DNA of 5,475 bases. It comes from DAIDAN01 sp049303335. GTDB lineage: Archaea; Aenigmatarchaeota; Aenigmatarchaeia; Aenigmatarchaeales; DAIDAN01. Numbering within the stretch: position 1 is the first letter of the stretch; each line of letters starts with the position of its first letter. A model generated the notes under the pieces. It had not been told where the DNA came from, searched no databases, and saw nothing but the letters and a program-made list of their open reading frames with translations. Positions 1 to 4,458 of this stretch are shown here, one piece after another. Both the position numbers and the translations under genes were made by a program. The stretch lies in the NCBI GenBank assembly GCA_049303335.1, contig JBAQNA010000021.1, positions 1 through 5,475 on the forward strand, given 5' to 3'.

Positions 1-117
1 GGCGCCGACACTGCCACGCGAATACTCGCAAAGCCGCACCGCACCGAGGAGGATTTGTTCAAGCTCATCCTCGAAGCCGAGAGAAACTTCATCAAGACGA
101 AACGGTTCTGGAGCTAG
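1..117 (+). CDS. C-terminal end of an unidentified protein (5' truncated)
   Basis: Frame 1 is open from the window edge to a TAG at 115-117, giving 38 residues that begin GADTATRILAKPHRTEEDL and end FIKTKRFWS. The piece is charged and probably helical, with no membrane segment. Coding is supported by GC-rich third positions like those of the polymerase genes and by a sharp change to AT-rich, non-coding sequence right after the stop. I do not recognise the family from this tail. It converges on the leftward HTH/HEPN operon, whose last gene stops 14 nt away. The reading frame is fairly certain; the function is unknown. Confidence 0.7.
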   Translation, partial: GADTATRILAKPHRTEEDLFKLILEAERNFIKTKRFWS

Positions 118-146
118 GAAAGAAATAAATTTTATATTTTTATATC
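118..146. terminator. T-rich tract between convergent genes, possible bidirectional terminator
   Basis: Only 14 nt separate the two convergent stop codons. On the + strand the run at 129-146 is almost pure A/T with several T blocks. On the - strand the sequence after the HEPN stop reads AATTTATTTCTTTCC. Archaeal RNA polymerase commonly terminates on oligo-T without a stem-loop, so this tract could serve both directions. There is no obvious hairpin. The call is inferred from composition and position. Confidence 0.4.
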
Positions 147-956
147 TGTCATCTGACGCCTCCAATCTTCCAGTATTTCGTTGAGACGATTTATTTCCCT
201 TTTAGGTAAAGGATTATGATGATCAATTATATTTCTGGATAACTTAACCATCTTTTTAATTATAGTTGTCCATAATTCTACATCAAGATAATTTTTAAAT
301 TTGTTTTTTTCTTTATTTAAAAAGTAAGTTAAATCTTCTAAGTCAGTGTAAAAAAGTTCGTGTTCTCCTCGTGGTACATGCCATTTGTTTATACCTTCTA
401 ATCTTTTTCTATTATTTACCTTACTTAAAATATCTTTATCTTTCGCTACGACTTGCCACCATCCAGACCCATATTCTTTCAACATAAGTGCAACAATAAA
501 CTTTCTGATAGAATTTTCGAGTAAATATAAGCTAACATAAGGTCCTTCAGCCATTTTCTTTGCATCTTGTTCTATTTTTGAATCTAGAAATGGTATGCTT
601 GAAGGGATTATAGGTTTTACTATGATCTTCTTTGAAGATATTTCTTCCTTAGATTCTTCAGTGTCAATTTGAACACATCTGTCTAAACTGTTTATCTGTT
701 TTAATGAAGCTATTTTCTCAAAAACTTGAGAATTATCTTTCTTTCCTACAGGTTTTATAAGACCAAACACTTCGTGAAATCTTGTAATTGCCTTACTGAA
801 CGTTGGCTGTGGAATGTTTAATCTTTCTATAAGTTCATTTGCAGATTCTTTTTTATTAATTTCCTTTAAAATTCTTAATCGTTGGGATGAACGACCAACA
901 GCTTCTTGTATTCTCTTAATCAACTCTTTCTTTTCAGCAGACATTGCAACAACCAT
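132..956 (-). CDS. Winged-helix protein with C-terminal Swt1-like HEPN domain
   Basis: The protein has 274 aa. Residues about 8-85 look like a winged helix-turn-helix (RLRILKEINKKESANELIERL, then a recognition-helix-like PQPTFSKAITRF and a short wing). Residues about 95-130 are a charged linker. Residues about 137-268 resemble the Swt1-type HEPN domain: a YLLENSIRKFI helix, GWW at 165-167, FYTDLEDL at 202-209, W229, and the motif RNIIDH at 241-246. That motif fits the HEPN R-x4-H signature with a polar residue after Arg, which in active members forms an RNase site. The ATG at 956 is preferred over a TTG at 959 and an ATG at 944 because GAGGTAAT lies 5 nt upstream of it. This is the last and largest gene of the leftward operon, 17 nt after the previous stop. 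I infer a DNA-binding, possibly RNA-cleaving effector. The HEPN call is from pattern recognition; RNase activity is unproven. Confidence 0.75.
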   Translation of the reverse strand: MVVAMSAEKKELIKRIQEAVGRSSQRLRILKEINKKESANELIERLNIPQPTFSKAITRFHEVFGLIKPVGKKDNSQVFEKIASLKQINSLDRCVQIDTEESKEEISSKKIIVKPIIPSSIPFLDSKIEQDAKKMAEGPYVSLYLLENSIRKFIVALMLKEYGSGWWQVVAKDKDILSKVNNRKRLEGINKWHVPRGEHELFYTDLEDLTYFLNKEKNKFKNYLDVELWTTIIKKMVKLSRNIIDHHNPLPKREINRLNEILEDWRRQMTDIKI

Positions 957-961
957 CAATT

Positions 962-969
962 ATTACCTC
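962..969 (-). promoter_or_regulatory. Ribosome binding site of the HEPN gene
   Basis: On the - strand this reads GAGGTAAT, close to the anti-16S consensus GAGGTGAT, and ends 5 nt before the ATG at 956. It decides between the possible starts at 959, 956 and 944 in favour of 956. Confidence 0.55.
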
Positions 970-973
970 GTCT

Positions 974-1201
974 TTATTTCTTTTGATAAAGATATGGTGC
1001 AACATCGGTTGCTGATTTCTTCCCTAGAATTTTTGCTATTTCTGTCGGTGTTAAGCCTGCAGAATTCAAAATACGCGCAGCTATAGGTTCGCTGAATTTC
1101 TTTTTCTCTGTAGGCTTATTCATTTCTATAAAAAGTCTAATAATAGCATCAAGCCTTTTTGTTGTTGAATCCCTCTCATCTTTTTGTCGTTTTTTACTCA
1201 C
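974..1201 (-). CDS. Small HTH protein (75 aa), fourth gene of the HTH operon
   Basis: The start is GTG, with GGTGA at 1206-1210 (- strand) 4 nt upstream. The N-terminus is very basic and charged (SKKRQKDERD). A short amphipathic helix follows (KRLDAIIRLF, 16-24), then an HTH at about 42-72 (ARILNSAGLTPTEIAKILGKKS), which resembles sigma region 4 or other trihelical DNA-binding helices. It is a visible relative of the protein encoded at 1365-1592: KRLDAIIRL aligns with ERLDKLIRL, and LTPTEIAKILG with FRPAEIAEIVG. It is 12 nt from the preceding stop and 17 nt from the HEPN start, so it is co-transcribed with both. I infer a small DNA-binding regulator or antitoxin-like partner; no specific target can be read from the sequence. 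Confidence 0.75.
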   Translation of the reverse strand: MSKKRQKDERDSTTKRLDAIIRLFIEMNKPTEKKKFSEPIAARILNSAGLTPTEIAKILGKKSATDVAPYLYQKK

Positions 1202-1205
1202 ACTC

Positions 1206-1210
1206 TCACC
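1206..1210 (-). promoter_or_regulatory. Ribosome binding site supporting a GTG start
   Basis: GGTGA on the - strand lies 4 nt before the GTG at 1201. No ATG lies nearby in frame, so this site is the main support for the non-ATG start of the 75-aa HTH gene. Confidence 0.55.
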
Positions 1211-1213
1211 TTT

Positions 1214-1372
1214 TTACAAACCTGCTAATATTTTTCTTACTGTGCTGCTGCCGATACCGATGCATTTTCCTATATCTTCTGAAGTTGTGCCTGCTTTTGA
1301 AGCATTAAGAATTAACAAACACTTTATATCATATAATTCCTTCATAAGATTTTTTAATTCATTTTTATCCAT
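1214..1372 (-). CDS. Very small HTH protein (52 aa), third gene of the HTH operon
   Basis: Reading the - strand from an ATG at 1372 gives 52 codons: MDKNELKNLMKELYDIKCLL, then ILNASKAGTTSEDIGKCIG, then a recognition-helix-like GSSTVRKILAGL and TAA. The start is strongly supported by GGTGAT at 1377-1382, 4 nt upstream. The ORF overlaps the end of the preceding gene by 8 nt, the pattern expected of translational coupling. The second half is a compact HTH similar in layout to its neighbours (ILNASKAGTTSEDIGKCIG against IIILSKCGFRPAEIAEIVG), but the spacer between the N-terminal helix and the HTH is missing. It looks like a minimal member of the same family. Short ORFs like this are easily missed by annotation; site, overlap and family resemblance make it likely real. 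Confidence 0.7.
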   Translation of the reverse strand: MDKNELKNLMKELYDIKCLLILNASKAGTTSEDIGKCIGIGSSTVRKILAGL

Positions 1373-1592
1373 TTTTATCACCTTTCTTATTTTTTCTCAT
1401 TTCCGAGAGTCTTACATTAACCACATTGGATGTGGTTCCAACTATTTCAGCTATTTCAGCCGGCCTGAAGCCGCACTTTGATAAAATTATAATTCTCTCT
1501 AATGTAGTCCGACCTACTGTATCGGATACTGCAACCAAACGGATTAGTTTATCAAGCCTTTCTGTTATTTCCTTTAGTTGTTTATCTTCCAT
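1365..1592 (-). CDS. Small HTH protein (75 aa), second gene of the HTH operon
   Basis: The ATG at 1592 follows GGGGTAAT (1596-1603, - strand) with 3 nt spacing; that site contains the TAA of the preceding gene. Residues 8-20 form a charged helix (EITERLDKLIRLV). Residues about 31-66 form an HTH with sigma-region-4-like character (LERIIILSKCGFRPAEIAEI, then VGTTSNVVNVRLSEMRK as the likely recognition helix). The C-terminal tail is basic (KNKKGDKNG). It is clearly related to the 75-aa protein at 974-1201. It overlaps the start of the 52-aa gene by 8 nt. I infer a DNA-binding regulator; a dimerising or heterodimerising role for the N-terminal helix is possible. Confidence 0.78.
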   Translation of the reverse strand: MEDKQLKEITERLDKLIRLVAVSDTVGRTTLERIIILSKCGFRPAEIAEIVGTTSNVVNVRLSEMRKNKKGDKNG

Positions 1593-1596
1593 AAAA

Positions 1597-1920
1597 TTAC
1601 CCCGTCTTTACATAATATTTTTCCTTACCTTTTCTAATTTCCTTCACAAGTCCAGCATTCTGAAGAATAACCATATTATTGCTTATTTGCTGCACGGATC
1701 TATTATCAAGTATTTTGGCAATTTGACTTACTGACCTTTTACCGTCACAGAGCCCATAAATTTTTTTCCTTAGAAAAGAACCTTCCAAAGCTCTTCTTTG
1801 TATGGCGTTAATAGTCTCTCTGTTGCCTATTTTCAGGATGTCTACAATCTCTTGAAGTTTATATTCTATCTTATGCAGCGCCAATAGGATTTCTGTTTGT
1901 TCGTTATAATTCTTCTTCAT
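1597..1920 (-). CDS. Winged-helix transcriptional regulator, first gene of the HTH operon
   Basis: The protein has 107 aa from the ATG at 1920; a GTG at 1929 would add three residues. Residues about 5-45 are a long helical, possibly coiled-coil stretch (LLALHKIEYKLQEIVDILK). Residues about 45-107 form an ArsR/MarR-like winged helix: KKIYGLCDGKRSVSQIAKIL, recognition helix RSVQQISNNMVILQNAGLV, and a wing ending EKYYVKTG. Two starts compete. The TATA box at 1953-1960 places transcription near 1930, which would make the GTG at 1929 leaderless. The sequence GTGA at 1926-1929 also sits 5 nt ahead of the ATG as a partial ribosome binding site. The next gene begins 4 nt after this stop. As first gene behind a palindromic element it is the natural candidate for autorepressor of the operon. 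Confidence 0.8.
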   Translation of the reverse strand: MKKNYNEQTEILLALHKIEYKLQEIVDILKIGNRETINAIQRRALEGSFLRKKIYGLCDGKRSVSQIAKILDNRSVQQISNNMVILQNAGLVKEIRKGKEKYYVKTG

Positions 1921-1930
1921 ATTACTCACT

Positions 1931-1955
1931 ATAGTTTATTATATGTTTAAACTAT
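1931..1955. promoter_or_regulatory. Perfect 8-bp inverted repeat, candidate operator of the HTH operon
   Basis: ATAGTTTA (1931-1938) and TAAACTAT (1948-1955) are perfect inverted arms around a 9-nt spacer. The element fills the space between the - strand TATA box and the predicted transcript start near 1930, so a bound dimer would block initiation. A homodimeric winged-helix protein such as the first gene product is the natural ligand. Palindrome and position are seen; binding is inferred. Confidence 0.5.
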
Positions 1956-1960
1956 TTAAA
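1953..1960 (-). promoter_or_regulatory. TATA box of the leftward HTH/HEPN operon
   Basis: On the - strand TTTAAATA is preceded by purine-rich GAAAGC, which could act as a BRE. Its centre is about 26 nt upstream of 1930, giving a transcript that starts at or within a base or two of the GTG at 1929. The geometry matches archaeal promoters. Confidence 0.55.
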
Positions 1961-1990
1961 GCTTTCTAACATCTTAGAATAACAAAATCC

Positions 1991-1997
1991 TTTTATT
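1991..1997 (+). promoter_or_regulatory. Possible TATA-like box for the polymerase gene
   Basis: TTTTATT is centred about 25 nt upstream of the ATG at 2019, which would give a leaderless polB transcript. No Shine-Dalgarno-like sequence precedes that ATG (TCTTTGTT), consistent with leaderless translation. A second T/A-rich element at about 1954-1960 is also possible and would give a leader of some 35 nt. Confidence 0.4.
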
Positions 1998-2018
1998 CCG
2001 GCAAACCTAATCTTTGTT

Positions 2019-3794
2019 ATGCGCCTTCGTTTCTGCCTGCTTGACGCGGACTACATCGAGGAAGCGGGAAAGCCGCTCGTGCGCCTGTGGGGCGTTGACG
2101 AGGACGGGAAGCCCGCCTGCGTTCTGACGGATTCTGAACCGTATTTCTATATCCTTCCTAAAGACTCGGCAAAGAAGGCCGAGGAACAGATAAAAAAAGA
2201 GTTGCAAAAGAAAAAACAAAATATTCTTCGTATTGAAACCGTAAAGCGAAAACTCGGAAGGGATGAAAGAACTTTCCTGAAAATATTCTGCATTCTCCCT
2301 ACAGACGTGCCGAAAGTCCGCGAGCTCGTGAAAACCCTTTCTGAAGTTGAAGAGCAATACGAATACTCGATAAATTTCTACCGCCGCTTTCTGATAGACA
2401 ACCAGTTCTCCGGACTGCAATGGCTCATTATCGATGGAAAAGAAACAAAGACGGATTATGCGGTTGCTGGAACCATAAAAGCTGTTAATATTAGTTCAAG
2501 TGATATCGATAATTCTCTGAAGCTGAAAATTCTCGCGTTTGACACAGAGACTTTCGAAGAAGCGGGAAAAAGCAGGCTGACAATGATTTCGCTCGCTTCC
2601 GACAGTTTGAACAAAGTTCTGACTTACAGAAAAACTTCTTACAAGAACGCGGAAATTCTATCCGACGAGAAGCAAATGCTCGAGCGGTTCGTTGAGATTG
2701 TGCGCGAGCAGAATCCCGACATAATTCTTTCCTACAACGGCGACGCGTTCGATTTTGCGCTGATGCAGGAGCGCGCGCTGGAGCTGAAAACAAAACTCGC
2801 GCTAGGAAGGGACGGCTCGAATATAAAATTCGAAAGGCGCGCAAGGACTTCGAGCGCGCGCATCGCGGGCCGCGTCCACGTCGACTTGTACGGTTTCATA
2901 AGCAACGTTCTCGGAACGCAGTTGCAAACGGAAACGCTCAGCCTTGACGCAGTCTCCGCGGAACTTCTTAGCGACAGGAAAATTGAGATGGAATTCGAGC
3001 AGATAATGGAGGACTGGCGCGAGAAAAAGGACTTGGCAAAGCTCGCGGAATATTGTTTGAAGAATTCGCAGCTCGCGCTAAGACTCGGCGATTATATTCT
3101 TCCGCAGGTTTTCGAACTTTCAAAGCTTGTCGGGCAAATGCCGTTTGACGTTTCAAGGATGATGTACTCTCAGCTCGTAGAGTGGTTTTTGTCAAAGCGC
3201 GCTTTTGCTTTGCGCACGATAATTCCGAACCAGCCGAAGTTCGCGGAAATCGAGAGCCGAAGGCTCAAGCCGAGATACATCGGCGGCTACGTGAAGGAGC
3301 CGATGGGCGGGATACACGAAGGCATAGCAGTACTCGATTTTCGTTCGCTGTATCCGAGCATTATCGCAACTTTCAACATCTCACCGGAAACTATGGACTG
3401 CGAAAAAAAAGAGAAGGGACATCAGGTTCCGGAATCAAAACACTGGTTCTGCAAAGATGAGGGTTTCGTCTCAAAAGTGATAAGGGAATTGATTGAAAGA
3501 AGGATTGAGCTGAAAAAGAAACTGAAAACAATAAACGACAAGAAAGAATTGCGCAGGATGAAGAACGAGGAGTTGAGCCTGAAGACCGTCACGAACGCGT
3601 GCTACGGCTATCTTGCCTTCTCCGGCTCGAAATGGTACTGCTACGAATGCGCGGAGAGCGCTGCCGCGTTCGGAAGATTTTTCATAAAGAAAATTATCGC
3701 GGAAGCGGAGAAGGAAGGATTCGCCGTGATTTACGCAGACACGGACAGCTGCTTTGTAAAGCTGAAAAAAAGTTCACAAAAATATGCAAAGTGA
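2019..3794 (+). CDS. polB: Family B DNA polymerase, large fragment (exonuclease, fingers, most of palm)
   Basis: This 591-aa protein should catalyse template-directed DNA synthesis in replication or repair. The N-terminal domain spans about 1-165. Exo I is FDTET (D175, E177) and Exo II is YNGDAFDF (N240, D245). Exo III reads YCLKNS (345-350), so Asn349 stands where Asp is expected. Motif A is DFRSLYPSI (440-448), motif B is K522...NACYG (526-530) and motif C is YADTDS (572-577). The ORF then ends with KLKKSSQKYAK and TGA, before the rest of the palm and the thumb. Intact archaeal enzymes are about 780-850 aa in one chain; here the missing part is encoded at 4459-5169, after a peptidase gene. 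The two pieces could form a two-subunit enzyme, as known for the split PolB of Methanothermobacter thermautotrophicus. The family call is very secure. Whether the split enzyme is active is inference, supported by intact motifs A-C and undegraded reading frames. Confidence 0.95.
   Translation: MRLRFCLLDADYIEEAGKPLVRLWGVDEDGKPACVLTDSEPYFYILPKDSAKKAEEQIKKELQKKKQNILRIETVKRKLGRDERTFLKIFCILPTDVPKVRELVKTLSEVEEQYEYSINFYRRFLIDNQFSGLQWLIIDGKETKTDYAVAGTIKAVNISSSDIDNSLKLKILAFDTETFEEAGKSRLTMISLASDSLNKVLTYRKTSYKNAEILSDEKQMLERFVEIVREQNPDIILSYNGDAFDFALMQERALELKTKLALGRDGSNIKFERRARTSSARIAGRVHVDLYGFISNVLGTQLQTETLSLDAVSAELLSDRKIEMEFEQIMEDWREKKDLAKLAEYCLKNSQLALRLGDYILPQVFELSKLVGQMPFDVSRMMYSQLVEWFLSKRAFALRTIIPNQPKFAEIESRRLKPRYIGGYVKEPMGGIHEGIAVLDFRSLYPSIIATFNISPETMDCEKKEKGHQVPESKHWFCKDEGFVSKVIRELIERRIELKKKLKTINDKKELRRMKNEELSLKTVTNACYGYLAFSGSKWYCYECAESAAAFGRFFIKKIIAEAEKEGFAVIYADTDSCFVKLKKSSQKYAK
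3774..3782 (+). repeat. Left copy of a short imperfect repeat flanking the S51 insert
   Basis: TCACAAAAA encodes Ser-Gln-Lys (586-588) of the large polymerase fragment. The same codons, with one AAC added, recur at 4468-4479 as Ser-Asn-Gln-Lys at the start of the thumb fragment. The match is short and A-rich, so chance is possible, but both copies sit exactly where the polymerase is interrupted. Confidence 0.35.
3791..3794 (+). promoter_or_regulatory. Ribosome binding site of the S51 gene overlapping the polymerase stop
   Basis: GTGA lies 5 nt ahead of the ATG at 3800 and contains the TGA stop of the large polymerase fragment. A ribosome ending on polB would be placed to restart on the peptidase gene. 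The same four bases also allow a GTG start at 3791, which would add three residues (VKI). Confidence 0.45.
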
Positions 3795-3799
3795 AAATT

Positions 3800-4444
3800 A
3801 TGGAAAAAATATACTTTCTCGGCGGAGAATATATCGAAAAAAGAGATTCGGAGAGAATCAATAGAAAAGCGTTTGTGGATGCAGGCGGAGCGCCAGCGGT
3901 TCTTGTTTTTCTGTGGGCAAGAGAAACTGTAGACAAAGCAGACCCTAAGCGGAAGCTAATAGTAAATTATTTTAAAGATATTGGAGCTGGAAAAGTAGAA
4001 TTTGCAGAACCTACGAATTCAATGAAAAAAATTGCAGAAAAAATAGATTCTTCCGACTTGATTTATCTGCCTGGCGGAAATACAAAAATCTTAGTTGAAA
4101 GATTGAAGAAAGCAAAAGTAACCGATTTGTTAAAAAAGTACGACAAGATTATAGTCGGAAACAGCGCAGGCGCTCAAGCGCTTTGCAAAAAATACATAGG
4201 CATGAAAGGAAAGCACGACAGAACTTCAACAGAAGTTTCCCAAGGTCTGGGATTCGTAAATTTCGGGATTGTTGCACATTATGATATTTCATATGATAAA
4301 GAACTCAAATCATTGTCAGAAAGAATTAATATGAAAATATATGCAATTCCGGAGCGCAGCGTACTGGTTTATGATACTGAAGACATTAAATTTTTGGGAA
4401 GTTCTTACCTGTTTTACAAAGGCGAAAAAACAAAATGCAATTAG
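3800..4444 (+). CDS. Peptidase family S51 protein (PepE/cyanophycinase-like), nested in the split polymerase
   Basis: The protein has 214 aa, close to the length of PepE (about 230). The N-terminal FLGGEYIEK strand-loop fits the family, as do PGGNT at 91-95 and GNSAGA at 120-125 with nucleophile Ser122 at the elbow. His160 (VAHYD) lies 38 residues after it, matching the Ser-His spacing of PepE. IPERSVLVYD at 183-192 corresponds to the conserved IPEGN-type segment. The family includes alpha-aspartyl dipeptidases and cyanophycinases; substrate is not readable here. No signal peptide is seen, so it is probably cytoplasmic. The ATG at 3800 is chosen because GTGA lies 5 nt upstream. The gene is complete and starts 5 nt after the large polymerase fragment. 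It is clearly more AT-rich than the polymerase parts (3961-4020 is about 32% GC), suggesting separate origin. No functional link to DNA synthesis is known to me. Confidence 0.88.
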   Translation: MEKIYFLGGEYIEKRDSERINRKAFVDAGGAPAVLVFLWARETVDKADPKRKLIVNYFKDIGAGKVEFAEPTNSMKKIAEKIDSSDLIYLPGGNTKILVERLKKAKVTDLLKKYDKIIVGNSAGAQALCKKYIGMKGKHDRTSTEVSQGLGFVNFGIVAHYDISYDKELKSLSERINMKIYAIPERSVLVYDTEDIKFLGSSYLFYKGEKTKCN

Positions 4445-4449
4445 TTTTA

Positions 4450-4454
4450 GTGAT
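4450..4454 (+). promoter_or_regulatory. Ribosome binding site deciding the start of the polymerase thumb fragment
   Basis: GTGAT lies 4 nt upstream of the ATG at 4459, the same arrangement as for the S51 gene. An earlier ATG at 4435 would overlap the S51 gene by 10 nt and add eight hydrophobic residues (MQLVLVIV) with no counterpart in family B polymerases, so 4459 is preferred. Confidence 0.45.
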
Positions 4455-4458
4455 AGTT

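Noticed and set aside
118..2018. Attachment-site repeats or a transposon around the leftward operon
   Set aside because: I compared the edges near 118-146 and 1961-2000 and found no convincing direct or inverted repeat, and no transposase or integrase is present in the window.
2491..3195. Long open frames antisense to the polymerase (2491-2844, 2968-3195)
   Set aside because: They lie opposite strongly conserved exonuclease and palm sequence, are rich in Arg, Ala and Ser as expected from antisense reading of GC-rich codons, and match no family.
3599..3799. Extension of the S51 gene upstream into the polymerase
   Set aside because: The frame is open from 3599, but its residues are an Arg-rich out-of-frame reading of the conserved polymerase motif B-C region. 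The ATG at 3800 has a ribosome binding site and matches the family N-terminus.
3783..4458. Intein or homing endonuclease inside the polymerase
   Set aside because: The interruption lies near the classical motif C intein site, but the inserted frame is an S51 peptidase with PGGNT and GNSAGA. It shows no N-terminal Cys/Ser splice block, no C-terminal His-Asn and no LAGLIDADG. It is also not in frame with the polymerase.
4435..4458. Earlier ATG for the polymerase thumb fragment
   Set aside because: The added MQLVLVIV has no counterpart in polymerases and overlaps the S51 gene. The ATG at 4459 has GTGAT 4 nt upstream.
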